Shown here: positions 24,241 through 35,561 of the stretch, in pieces | Layout of the letters: the number at the start of each line of letters is the position of its first letter | How positions within the stretch are numbered: the stretch's first letter is position 1 | From: Leptidea sinapis | Lineage: Eukaryota > Arthropoda > Insecta > Lepidoptera > Pieridae | Direction: 5' to 3' | NCBI RefSeq assembly: GCF_905404315.1 | Contig: NC_066304.1 | Coordinates: 558,001 to 622,000 of the forward strand | DNA length: 64,000 nucleotides | The notes under the pieces: generated by a model | Seen by the model: only the letters and a program-made list of their open reading frames with translations | Told to the model about the DNA's origin: nothing | Databases searched by the model: none | Program-made: the position numbers and the translations under genes

Positions 24241-25312
24241 CATATAAGATACTCTCTCTTCATTCTCGACATTGTGGCACTCTGTTAGTGATCAAGACGG
24301 GGGGCTGGAATGTTCGACAAGGTTGACCTGACCATCCACCGCTTCAACATTCGCTTTATCAAATTTTGCAGTTTATCGTTTTTTGATCCATGCATCCATC
24401 CATTTATGACGAAACCGCATAGATTGAAACCATAAAAGTCAAAATTGACCTCATTCATTTGATGTAGGTACCGGCTCCACCCTAGACCAGCGAATAATGC
24501 GAATTAAGGGACTATCGATCTTATGAAGGGTCTAAGTGCCTACCTCTATCTTTGGGTAGATACTTATATGCGTATAGAAACAGGATGAAATGAAAATTGC
24601 AGGGCTTTTGGAGAATTTCATGCATTAAATAAAGGGAATTCACGACGTACTTGATAAAATAAAACCAAAGCGAAACAAAAGGAGCGAAATTTGAAAATAG
24701 AATCCGCATTTCGCTGTCACTTCCCCATTCGTTAATTGAACTTGCGGGACCAATGTGGCGGCTTTTTTAATTTTTCCACAGAGTTGCGGCGTGGTATCTT
24801 CCCATACAGCCCTGCATAGGTAGGGTTGAAACTCCTGAAATTTGGTTGTATTTTTACCAATTAAGTTTTTGCAAAATTGTTGATATCTATGCCACATAAA
24901 TTATGTTGCAAACAATACCAACTTTTGCTTATTACGTAAAAGGAAAATAACATTTTACATTGTTCTTGTTTTAGTTCCAGCACAATTTTTGAGATTTAGC
25001 GTATTATTAACAATAATTTTAAATTTTGTTGGTGGGTAAAATTAATTATTAACAATAAATAGAATCTATATCAATAAGTTAATAGAATCAACAGTTTAAA
25101 AATAATACTTATGAAAATGTATTGTCTATTTTTTATTATTTACTTTCCTTTATAGTTGTATTATTTATAATAAGCTAATATTATCAATTTCAAATGGAAC
25201 TTACTTCGCGGGTACGGGATATCTCATTCAATAAGGAAAAAGTTCTCTGAAAAAAGTTAATTCCTCTCCTTCATATTAAGTTAACCTTATTATAACCTCA
25301 AAGACTTTTTAT
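24241..25312. other. No recognisable gene
   Basis: The minus ORF 24,897-24,640 is open for 85 codons, but I recognise no domain and it has no clear promoter or splice context. Otherwise AT-rich. Confidence 0.4.
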
Positions 25313-25615
25313 ATGACAATAAGAGACGAAACGAATATGACGTTCAAGTGATCGTAATTGATACGCCCTGCCCATAACACTGCAGTGCCGCTCAGGATTC
25401 TTGAGAAACCGAAAAATTCGTAACGACACTACAATTGCGCTCGTCACTTTGAGACATGTTAAGTCTCATTTACCCAGTAATTTCACCAGCTACAGTGCTC
25501 TTCAGACCGAAACACAGTAATGCTTACACATTACTCCTTCACGGAAGAAATAGGCGCCGTTGTGGTACCCATAATCTAGCCAGCATCCTGTGCAAAGGAG
25601 CCTCCCACTGGTAAA
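25313..25615 (-). repeat. Family P interspersed repeat, copy 2
   Basis: Near-complete unit, collinear with 8,050-8,362 over its whole length ('atacgccctgcccataacactgcagtgccgctcaggattcttg' through 'tcctgtgcaaaggagcctcccactggta'). Confidence 0.8.
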
Positions 25616-25812
25616 TATATTATTATAGAATATCTGTAATCAAGACAATCAAAGAATTTTTTTCACATTTTTGAGCATTTTTGACCGATAATTAACAATA
25701 GCTTGTAAACTATAACCAGTAATTTGAAATTGTTTTCAGGTTTAATCTAATAGTCTCGTTGCCAGTGCTATGAGTAATTGAAGGAAAAACAAGAGCTATT
25801 GTGGTTGTAATT

Positions 25813-25849
25813 AATTCAATTATTTATTTACAAACTAAATAATTGAATT
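25813..25849. repeat. Short perfect hairpin
   Basis: aattcaattattta (25,813-25,826) and taaataattgaatt (25,836-25,849) are perfect reverse complements around a 9-nt loop. AT-rich, so possibly chance or a small foldback. Confidence 0.5.
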
Positions 25850-25934
25850 TATTACAAACAACCAACGAAAAAAGTAAATGGGAAGCTTAACATGCGAAAT
25901 TATTCTATTTGCCCTGTACTTTCCCCGGGGCGTA

Positions 25935-26460
25935 AAAAGAATAGGGGAGTCCCAGGCCCATGGGTGTTGTAAGAGGCGACTAAGGGCTTTTTAGAAGTGG
26001 GAGAGTCACGCTGCCGTCTTATGACGTCAGCACAATCGGGCCAACTCGTCCGGGTTAATTACCACACTCGCACAGAATACCGGCGTGAAGTAGCGGCCTA
26101 GTGCCGCTATGTTTCGCATAGGTTAGTGTCGAGGACCGGAGGCCATCCCATCCCCTCCCCCTACCCCCAACAAAATATGAGAACGGTCCGTAAAAAGATA
26201 TTACCCCAGGAGGGTACCGGCTCTACCAAGGCCGGAGAATCCCTCCCCGAGCACTCGCTCGGGCTGCCCTTCGTATTCTGGGGTGGGCACGGAACCGCGC
26301 ATGACCGAGGACAAACGAGGCAGTAACACCACGGCACCCCGCTCCACGCTCAACGTATACTTTTGCAATATCAGGGGAATTCACTCCAATTTAAAGGCCG
26401 TCCACCACCACCTTGAGACGGCGCAGCCGGCCTTGTATTTCCTTACGGAGACGCAGATCA
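25935..26460 (+). mobile_element. Family A LINE, 5' end (UTR and endonuclease start)
   Basis: GC-rich 5'UTR ('gggagtcccaggcccatggg', 'aagaggcgactaaggg', 'gtaccggctctaccaaggcc'). It leads to ATG at 26,301 and a protein starting MTEDKRGSNT, then LNVYFCNIRGIHSNLKAVHH and FLTETQI, the opening of an APE-type endonuclease. The family A reading breaks off at about 26,460, where family B sequence begins. The matching 3' part of family A starts at 29,115 in the same orientation. Confidence 0.75.
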
Positions 26461-26912
26461 GAACATATTTGCAAATATCAGAACATATAAAGCAGGCTGA
26501 TTGCTTAATTAAATTAGGCAATGAAAACATGGAACGCTTTGAATCCTTTATAAACAATAATAATAATAATAATATGTGCCACTGCTCCAGCACAACTAAT
26601 AAACATTCATTAGAAAATTATCAAGACCTAAGTGTATCCCCATTAAAAACTAGTCAAAGAATGGATACAAGTGCATCAAGTAGGTTTATATTATTTTCAG
26701 ACAAAATTGGCCAAGGGTTTGGACCTTTATTAAATAATGCAGTTGCAAAGAATTGTGAGTTGATAAATATATGTAAACCCAATATAACTTTCAATAACCT
26801 CATAAATTCCATTCCAAAAATAAATCTAAAAGAAAAAACGATCATAGGTATAATGTTTGGTAATAACTCTCATAATATTAGAAATAAGGACCTAATTAAA
26901 AATATAGAATAA
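26301..26912 (+). CDS. Fused LINE ORF: endonuclease start joined to a second LINE's ORF1
   Basis: A continuous 203-codon ORF (ATG 26,301, stop 26,910-26,912). Residues 1-54 are the family A endonuclease start (MTEDKRG..., FLTETQI). From about residue 55 the content switches to family B: an Asn run, then 'RFILFSDKIGQGFGPLLNN' and 'TIIGIMFGNNSHN', which resemble the esterase-like ORF1 of CR1-clade elements. The base composition changes abruptly from GC-rich to AT-rich at the junction. The reading frame across the junction appears accidental. A functional product is unlikely, since both halves are partial. Confidence 0.6.
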   Translation: MTEDKRGSNTTAPRSTLNVYFCNIRGIHSNLKAVHHHLETAQPALYFLTETQIRTYLQISEHIKQADCLIKLGNENMERFESFINNNNNNNMCHCSSTTNKHSLENYQDLSVSPLKTSQRMDTSASSRFILFSDKIGQGFGPLLNNAVAKNCELINICKPNITFNNLINSIPKINLKEKTIIGIMFGNNSHNIRNKDLIKNIE

Positions 26913-29114
26913 TTAATTAATATTTCCAATAACACAAAATCTAAAGTGATGATGTGTACATTCCCATACTCCTCGGATTTGACACAGGAGCAAAATAGAA
27001 AAATATTTAAATTAAATACAACTTTGTATAATGCGACATTCCAATTTTAATTTTATTTGACACAAATAAATTCATTAATTATAAAATGAAAATAACCTAT
27101 ACCTACCATTTAGAGTTAAGCGACAGCTGGCTACTTTAGTAGCTTATAGTCTTAGTCAACAAACTACTTCCTCTGTAGTATTATTTAATAAACATGCCTC
27201 TATTGGGCAAAATTGTAAAATAATCGACATACAAGCCCCTATTGGGGAATGTATTAGTACTAATGTACAAAAATATAACAATGAAGATTTTTCTTCAATT
27301 AATTTAAATTAAGTTATTTGACAAGGGAGGACAACTCTTGCAATATCATACAAAATAGGCAACATTCACCAAATATAAATGTTACTGCTATAGATAATCA
27401 TAATATAAAGCTCATAAATATTGTTCACCAGAATATACAAGGTATCTCAAGTAAGGAATTAGAAATTGAACTGTTTTTGAGCTGCTGTAATATAGATATA
27501 TTATGTATTACAGAACATTGGCGTAAGAGTCATCAGCTCCAGTTTAGTTTTAGAGAACATAAAGTAGTCAGTTCGTTTTGTAGAAGTAGGGCAATACATG
27601 GAGGTTCCCTAATTATTATTAATAATAGATTAAAATGTAAAAATAGAAGAGATATTGTTAATCTCTCTATAGAACAACTAATTGAGATAGCTTGTATAGA
27701 ACTAGAGCAATTTATTATTGTAAGTGTATACCGCCCCCCCACTGCATCATATGAACAATTCCAACATAGAATGGAGGAGGTACTATCAAAATTTAGCAAA
27801 ACTAGCAAGTCAATTATAGTGTGTGGAGATTTTAATATAAACTTGCTTGAACCTTCGGCCAATTGTACTAGCCTTAAAAATTTATTTTAAAAGTTTTAAT
27901 TTGTTCAATGTATTTTGGGAACCTACTAGAATCACTTCTACAACAGCAACCTGTTTAGATAATATTTTTACAGATGTTACTATTACTAGTAAACTCATAA
28001 TTAATAATCTTCAGTCCGACCATAGTGGGCAACTTATAAAAGTAAATACAAGATTGGACAATGTCAGACCAAAAAAGGTGACGATTATACCAGTTACGGG
28101 TAGCCGTCTTGAGAGGTTTAGAAATAATTTGGTAAATACAATACCATTTTTACACTGTGGCAAAACTGCTAATATTCACTACAACTTAGTCTTCAATTCC
28201 TTCTGTGAGGAATTTGACAGGATTTTTACTCCAGTAACGGTGACAGTAACCAACAAACATAGTTTTAATGATTGGGCAACAATGGGTATCCACAAAAGTC
28301 GTAAACGTTTATATGACCTTTATTATGAGAAACATTACAATAATAGTGAAGAATTTAAAATATATGTAAAAAAATACTCCAAGCTCTTTAAAATAGTTTG
28401 TCATGAAGCGAAAACACGTTTCATTGCAGATAAAATTAAAAACAGTAATAATAAAGTAAAAGCGACTTGGAGTGTAATTAACAATGAAACTGGTAGATCG
28501 AATTGCCGTAACACCTCTATCTGTTTAAATATTAATAAACGCGTTATAAATTCGGAAATAGAAATTGCAAATGAATTTGATAAATACTTCTCCGAAATCC
28601 CGATTGTCACGACCAAATACCTTAACTCTTCGCCAAAAGCAGCATATGATATGCTTAAATTACACGTACCAGTATCTTCTACTGACTTGAAATTTAAGTA
28701 TGTTACAGGTTGCGATATAATAAAAATCTTCAAATTAATTAACCTAAAAAATAGAAAAGACCTATGGGGCCATTCGACTAATATTGTTAAATATAGCACC
28801 TGAATTAGCAATAATATTTAATGAATGCATAGATGAGGGTGTGTTCCCTGACCTCATGAAATACAGCAAAGTTATACCTTTGTTTAAATCGGGCAGTTCT
28901 TTTGACCCTGCTAATTTCAGACCTATTTCAGTGCTGCCTGTTTTTAGTAAAATTTTTGAAAAACTTTTGCTTCAACAGCTACAAATGCATTGTTGTAAAA
29001 TAATGAACAAAAATCAGTTTGGTTTCACTAGGGGCTTATCAACAATTAATGCGGGTACTAGACTCATTGAGCACATCTTTGACGCCTGGGAAGAGTCACA
29101 GGATGCATTGGGCA
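26461..29114 (+). mobile_element. Family B (CR1-like) LINE segment, internal to family A
   Basis: AT-rich segment with ORF1-like sequence (26,461-27,310, with stops). An APE endonuclease follows in 27,390-28,060 ('LINIVHQNIQGISSKELE', 'CITEHW', 'VSVYRPP', 'VCGDFNINLL', then after a frameshift 'LDNIFTDV' and 'SDHSGQ'). A linker is open to 28,803, and the first RT motifs follow another frameshift (28,784-29,113: 'ALVIPLFKSG'-type SKVIPLFKSG, 'NFRPISVLPVFSKIFEKLL', 'NQFGFTRGLST'). RT stops before the catalytic YADD. At least two frameshifts and no 3' half mean it is dead. The CR1-clade assignment is inferred from the ORF1 and EN style. Confidence 0.75.
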
Positions 29115-31112
29115 TTCGATGCGTCAGTTAAAGCAGCATCTGACTGAAAAAAACAGGCGTATCGAACTTGGGTTGCGGCGCTGGGCACAAGGGATCCGAA
29201 CTGCAAAGTTCTTAAGAGGAAATATAACCGTGCCTCCAGATTTTTTAAGCGGCAAATTGCCCATGCGAAATCGAAGCACATCGTCAAAATCGGCGAGCAG
29301 CTTTCCAGTTACCCGACAGGAACACGCAAGTTCTGGTCGTTGTCGAAAGCTGCTTTTGGTAACTTCAACCAGCCATCCCTGCCGCCGTTGCACATGAGGA
29401 ATGACAACCTGGCCCATACGGCAAAAGAGAAGCCGATCTCCTGTGCGCGCTCTTTTTGCCTCCAACTCGACTCTTGACGACAACGGAAAAACACCGCCGA
29501 CCATCCCGCGGTGTCAGAGCTCTATGCCTGAAGTACAGTTCAGACAAAAAACTGTTAGGCGAGCTCTGTTTTCGTCGGACGTCAGGGAGTCGCGCGGGCC
29601 GGATGGCATTTCTCCAATCGTGCTCAGAACGTGTGCCCCTGAGTTGACGCCGGTGCTAACGCGTTTATTCCGGCACTCTTATTTAAAAGGCGTAGTCCCT
29701 GACTCATGGAAGTCAGCCCTTGTCCATCCGATCCAAAAAAAGGAGACAGTTCGGATCCAGCAAACTACAGGCCTATTACTATTACCTCCCTGCTCTCCAA
29801 AATCATGGAGAGCATAATCAACCGCCAGCTCTTGGTATACCTAGAGGGTCATCAGTTGATCAACGACCGACAGTACGGCTTTCGCCATGGTCGGTCGGCA
29901 GGTGATCTTCTGGTATACCTAACATATAGATGGGCGGCGGCTATTGAAAGCAAGGGGGAAGGCCTGGCAGTTAGCCTGGATATAGCGAAGGCCTTTGATC
30001 GTGTATGGCACATGGCGCTCCTCTCAAAACTTCTATCATTTGGGCTTCCCGACAGCTTGTGCAAGTGGACCTCCAGTTTCCTCACTGGGCGTAGCATACA
30101 GGTCGTTGTCGACGGATATTGCTCGAACCCGAAGCCCGTGAATGCTGGAGTGCCCCAAGGCTGTGTGCTATCTCCTACGCTGTTTCGTCTGCATATCAAT
30201 GATATGTTGGACACCTCCAACATACATTGCTATGCAGATGACAGCACTGGTGATGCCGTATACACGGGCCATGCAGGTCTCTCTCGGGAAATCGTCGACC
30301 AGTGCCGGGAGAAACTTGTGTCTTTTATCGAGTCCTCTCTCGAGAAGGTCGCGGAATGGGGTAAATTGAACCATGTCCAATTTAACCCCCAGAAGACTCA
30401 AGTTTGCGCGTTTACCACTAAAAAAAACCCCATTTGTCGTATCACCGCTCTTCGAGAACACTTCTCTTAAAGCCGCGCCTAGTATCGGCATACTGGGTCT
30501 CGAAACCTCGAGCGATTGCCAATTCCGTGGCCATCTGGAGGGCAAAGCCACATTGGCTTCGAAGAACCTGGGCGTCATCAATAGAGCACGGCAATACTTC
30601 AAGCCGGCCTTCATTCTAGCGCTCTAAAACGCAGGTCCGGCCACACATGGAGTATTGCTGTCATCTCTGGTCTGGCGCACCCCAGTATCTGCTCGATCCA
30701 TTTGACCGAGTGCAACGTAGAGCAGCTCGAATTTTCGGGGACTCAGTGCTCTGTGAACGGCTGTATCACTTGGCGTTGCGTAGAGACGTTGCTTCATTGT
30801 GTGTCTTCTACCGCATTTATCACGGGGAGTGTTCCGAAGAGCTGTTTAACCTGATTCCTGCCGCCGAATTCCACCTTCGCACGACACGTCACAAGTTAGG
30901 ATATCATCCCCACCATCTGGATGTGTGGCGGTCCTCCACAGTGCGGTTTTCAAGGAGCTTTCTCCCTCGTACTACAAAGCTGTGGAATGAGCTACCTTGT
31001 GTGGTGTTTCCGGGATTCCTCTGGTGTTGCAAGAGAATGTGGGCGGCGGTGATCACTTAACACCAGGTGACCCGTACGTTCGTTTGTCTTCCTATTCCAT
31101 AAAAAAAAATAA
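29115..31112 (+). mobile_element. Family A LINE, 3' portion with RT (pseudogene)
   Basis: Begins 'FDASVKAASD', inside the linker after the endonuclease, with an immediate in-frame TGA. RT is longest at 29,706-30,470: 'SDPANYRPITITSLLSKIME', 'DRQYGFRHGRS', 'AVSLDIAKAFDRVWH', 'NAGVPQGCVLSPTLF' and CYADD catalytic residues. Frameshifts near 29,420-29,460, 29,740 and 30,420 break the frame. The C-terminal part (30,647-31,060) has 'RPHMEYCCHLWSGAPQYLLD', 'SLCVFYRIYHGECSEELF' and 'HPHHLDVWRSSTVRFSRSF'. The 3' end is 'tattccataaaaaaaaa' at about 31,110. Typical lepidopteran jockey/CR1-like element, inactive. Confidence 0.85.
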
Positions 31113-32170
31113 CCCCGCGCGTTAAGATACTGACAGACAGCCATCTTTGTGACATCAAACAAATTATACTTAAATCGAAAAAAACGATCAGTCAAAAGTA
31201 CCATTTGCAAAAAAACATTGTGGCAACTACTTTTGAATATAATGAATCATAAAAATAGATGAGAATGTATTAAATCTATTTAATATTATATAATAAATTA
31301 ACTCTCTGCAAAGTTCCAACCCTAGTAAACACCCAGCACGCTTCTATAGGTACTATCAACGCTGTCACCAATTCACATTTTTCCCGCCAAACAAAAAAGA
31401 GGATACAACATTCATTATCCACAGAAACATCAACTTTAAATACATATTTTTATAAGAATTTAAAACAAAAATTGCTTGATCATGGAAGCACTGACGTCGT
31501 TTGAATATACAAGCGCTTTAAGCATTGTGGTTTTTCGAATGAAATATTGATTTGCTCACTTTATTAATTATCTCAAGCCTTGGTGTTGTGGTTTACTGAT
31601 TTATTTTAATATTATAAATAATGTGGATGGCAGAATAGTGATAAGGACTATAAATGAATTTACTTTTTAATATTTTAGCATGAAGTTGCCGTATTAAATT
31701 GTCGGATTGTACTAAAAAATTCAAACTTTTTGTAAGGTAAAATCAGTGAACGCATTCTATTATATATGCGTTCACTTAAATATTTTTTTTAATTCATTGC
31801 CTTTGCGATCCAAACTGTAGAAAATGTTAGTCGTCGTCTAAGTCTCATAAGGGAAAATTGGTAACTACATATCCGGTTTGGTTACGTTCAATGTAGTTCG
31901 TATAGAATAGTCCATAGACTAACAATATACTAGCATATAAACGAACAAAGCGTGCGAGAGAGAAGTACATCCCTAACGGAGATATAGCAAGATAGAAAAG
32001 GAAAGCGAATCTATTGCTCCTGTAACCGATTTTGGTTGACAAGTCGTAACGCGTGGCAAATCAAAATTGGTCACGTATTATGGGGCTGTCAAGTCGTCTA
32101 TACGCTAATAATAAATATCCTAAGTCTGTAGTTAAATCATTGACTGCCATGTAAATTCTTATTTATTTAC
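31113..32170. other. No recognisable gene
   Basis: No continuation of the family B LINE was found after the family A 3' end. 31,840-32,130 has repeat-like character ('gttgacaagtcgt' / 'ggctgtcaagtcgtctatacgctaa', the latter resembling 35,425-35,450), but I cannot name the family. Confidence 0.45.
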
Positions 32171-32479
32171 GGGCGTTCCCAATATACTATCTACAGATCT
32201 AGAGATAAATTACTACCTTCTACTCTCAGTAATTAGCTGTCAATAATCTGAAGCTGTCCCAATATACCCGATAAGTCATTCTTTTCGCCTTATACTGGGA
32301 CGCGTGAATTGCAATTTCCATACAAACTTCTATCGCTGGTAAGCTATACGTCGTCCCATTGACAGACAGCGTGTACGGATAAGGTGAGTTACCGTCGATA
32401 AGTATATTGGGACAGAAAAGTCAACGATAGTTACAATTTTTATCTCAAGTAACAAATAGACTGAATATTGGGAACGGCC
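32171..32479. mobile_element. MITE-like element with TIRs
   Basis: gggcgttcccaatat at the left (32,171-32,185) and atattgggaacggcc at the right (32,465-32,479) are inverted with one mismatch. It is 309 bp with no ORF. Internal repeats of 'tcccaatatac' and 'tatattgggac' suggest nested subterminal repeats. No target-site duplication is clear. Confidence 0.65.
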
Positions 32480-33974
32480 GTTAGGCTATTCGGTCCAACA
32501 ATGGACAGACCAAAGAGGATATATATACTACGGAATAAGAGGCGGGACTGCCTAAGTAAAATTTGAAATTTAGTTTAGTATGAAACGTGCAGTAATTTGA
32601 CTCAAAGTATTTATTACAGTATCGCGATTGGCGACGCAGTATAATTCGGCTAAGGTTGGAAGCGAACAGTTGCTTAAAACGTAGTGGATTTCGGCTATCT
32701 CCGTTTTTTACAAGATTATAGCCGTCATCTGTCAATTTATCAATGACTGCACGTTTCATACAATCGAGTGAATCGCTTTTTTCTTAGAGAGTGTAGCTGT
32801 ACCTACAACAAATAATATCAATGAAGTAATACAAATGTCTAATATCTAACTTGTAACGTAATACCTTCGTAGCATTATAGATCGTAGAAATATAAATCGT
32901 GCATATTAACTGTAATAAGCGTATGCCGAAAAATTCGTTCTGAAAAGAACATTTTATTTTATATACCGTAATATTGGCTCTTATAAGAACCATTTCATAA
33001 TGCTGTACATCAACTCATAGAATCATACAGATCACCAGTAGTCATCTCATCGAAGTACAAGCATCGTCACGTTCTCTCGAAGACCGCAGATATGCTCACG
33101 TGATCGGTCATATGCTCCGCGTTGCACAACCTTACAGCAAGGCCGAGTGTACTCGACTGAAGCGTCGCGGCGTCGATCACTATTCATTCAATTATAATCA
33201 ATGAGTGACAGAGTGGGTGCTAAATGCTCATTGACATCGGATGATCGAGGTTCGACGCGAGTTTACACAAGCGCGTGCTCGCTGGCCGGTTTACTGCGAT
33301 AGCATTAGTTTTAGAGCGAGATAGAACACATAATATTATTCTCAATCCTTATTGAATGAAACGTTTAACTATTGGTCAAAATGTAAGCTTTAGTATTGGT
33401 GTGTATTTTCTAAACTTGTTAATATTTTTTAAGTAACAATTGTAATTGGTTAACTAGTTTTAAGGATTTTGTATATATATCATGTAACTGAAGTAAACTA
33501 TATCATCTTCCACATATTCCTCACAGTCTTCATACTACTCAAGCAGTTGTTTTATTTAATTTCTAAACGCACAGTCTCTAAAAGAGTTTCACTGGGCTGG
33601 GACAATTGATAAGGAAGGCTTTCGTATTATGAGTTAGGTACCTACTTATAATATTTTTATTTAATTATGTTATTTTTTATTTAGTATACACTATTTTGCA
33701 CTAACTACGTGAATCGCGCGAGTACTGCGCTCATAATTCGAAACACATTGAAAGAATGTAAAAAAAATGATGATAGATTTTGATTTGTCATTGTTTTCTT
33801 TACATTTTTTTAACTTAAAACTTTTTTCAATTTTTCTGCATTCCGGACCAACATATGACTTAAAATAGTTTTGATTTTGCCGCAGAATTAGGAAAGTTAT
33901 GGTGTTCCGACAAAAAAATAAACATTTTTGTGACAAAAATAATAGATACAAAAAATGTATTTCATTGAGCGATA
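32480..33974. other. Non-repetitive stretch with a GC-richer patch
   Basis: Minus ORF 32,759-32,481 (92 codons, start MKRAVIDKLTDDGYNL) has no domain I recognise and is probably chance. 33,060-33,330 is markedly GC-richer, with the E-box palindrome tcacgtga at 33,097-33,104 and many CpGs, which could be a promoter or enhancer. No exon is demonstrable. Confidence 0.35.
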
Positions 33975-34235
33975 AAGTCAGCGGCAAAGTTCTGAGCGGC
34001 ACCACAATTGCGCTCGTCATCTTGAGATATTAGATATTAAGTCTCATTTGCCCAGTAATTTCACTAACCACGGCGCCTTTCAGGCCTAAACACAAATATG
34101 CTTACACATTACTGCTTCACGACAGAAGAGAGGGCGCCGTTGCCTTTGCAAAGAAGCCTAAGACTGGTAATGGCCCTTAGTCTCACGACACCCTTGGGCC
34201 TGGGAATTCCCTATTCTTTTGAAGTCCGGGAAAGC
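33975..34235 (-). repeat. Family P interspersed repeat, copy 3
   Basis: Starts within the unit ('ttctgagcggcaccacaattgcgctcgtcat') and runs through the 'ggcgcc' and 'gcttcacgac' blocks with a small internal deletion. It continues past the usual end into 'ggcccttagtctcacgacacccttgggcctgggaattccc', the reverse complement of the LINE 5' block at 25,940-25,985. This shows that family P abuts that block in its source element. Confidence 0.7.
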
Positions 34236-34329
34236 AAAGGGCTCTCTATAAGGCTTACACCGTCCCTTCTATCCTAGATACTCTAGACTAAATTCTCTCG
34301 GTATCGCCACTTAGGTTGATAACACACCA

Positions 34330-34775
34330 ATTTCCCTCGGTTGAGACTGAAAGACACAGGCTCAAGATTGCGTCTGATGATATCCCGAGAGAGGTCTAAG
34401 CAACAACCGTCAACAACAACCTGAATGCTGTCCCAGTGATGAAGCTTGTGATCCACTTTGAAAAACAGTAGAGAAGCTTATATCACGGAAGTTTCGTGAG
34501 ATGCTCCTTGCAAACAAAGGCGTTCTATATATCCAGACTAAATGTCAATCCTTCTCCCATGCCCTTAACACCCGTCTAATGGTAGGTGCTAGTATAATTC
34601 AGCCGCTCGACCATTGTCATAGACGGACTGGCATTCCTCTAAATATACTAATAGCAGGTGGCTCATGATTCTCTCGATCATTTTCGAGATTAGAGAGAAT
34701 ATGGCAAAAGGCCTGTAGTTAGGCGAATCCTCGCTGTCGCCTTTTTTGGGTATTGGATAGAAGTGGGCTGAAATA
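34330..34775 (-). mobile_element. Decayed LINE RT fragment (relative of family A)
   Basis: On the minus strand 34,765-34,600 encodes 'YPKKGDSEDSPNYRPFAIF' and 'LISKMIERIMSHLLLVYLE', the RT motif 1-2 region. Further left, degraded 'VVVDGCCLD' and 'LSRDI' blocks correspond to positions downstream in family A. Multiple stops and frameshifts are present. It is more diverged from family A than the other copies here, so it is older or a sister family. Confidence 0.65.
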
Positions 34776-35464
34776 ATTACGAATTACTGAATTACTATAC
34801 ATCTAGCAAGCCACTAGTGTAGTCTTGTCTTACCAACGCATCATACCATTTGTATCTACCAATTATAGTAAAATACACTGCACTACAATAAAATAATCAA
34901 CAGGTACAAAAATTCATATTTATACCGCTGTCACCAAACTTATATAAAATTCAATTAGATAATCATATATTTTTTATATAATACTCCTGCTTAATGTATA
35001 CTCAAATTAAATTAAAATGTTTACGTAAATTTCCCGTGATCTGTTATAGCTCCATTTTCATCTCGAAAGAGTTATTGTAATGCAAAAGTTATCTATGGAA
35101 TAAAAACGTTGTACGTAAATAGAAAACCGGCTCATCAGAATAAGCTGCCCAAAAATGAGCTGCGATTTAGTGGAATGAGTGACAAAGTGATTGCGACAGG
35201 GTGAAGCTTAGCTTAGAGAACGTTTGACGCTGCGCTCACAGAGCTTTACACGTTATTGCTTACAAATTAGGGCTGTCACTCGATATTTTATATTGTTAAA
35301 AACAATTTTGAAAAACAAACAGTATCGTAAGCAGGCAGACACGCTTGCCCTTAGCTTTTTTTTGTATTTTGAACATTAGCTAACGCACACATTGATAACT
35401 CAAAATTGATCTCGCTTTAACGGCTGTCGGGTCGTCTTTACGCTAATATATTCTAACTTCTAAC
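34776..35464. other. No recognisable gene
   Basis: No coding or RNA feature is supported. 35,410-35,455 resembles 32,080-32,115 ('gtcgtct.tacgctaata'). Confidence 0.45.
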
Positions 35465-35561
35465 GGGCGTTTTCAATAATGTATCTCTAGTTACGGATTA
35501 TATACATTGCTGTCACCGTTTAATGACAAGATCTTATCTATCCATAGTTATGTCCAATATA
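35465..35561. mobile_element. MITE family M, half copy cut by Tc1-like element
   Basis: Nearly the reverse complement of 19,865-19,960: gggcgttttcaataatgtatctctagttacggat...gacaagatctta.ctatccatagttat. It stops at 'ccaatata', where Tc1-like end sequence starts, consistent with Tc1 insertion at a TA. Confidence 0.65.

Noticed and set aside
24640..24897. Minus 85-codon ORF as a gene
   Set aside because: No promoter, splice sites or known motif; kept only as a remark in the region note.
32481..32759. Minus 92-codon ORF as a gene
   Set aside because: Composition shifts part way, no recognisable family, begins beside a MITE; insufficient support.
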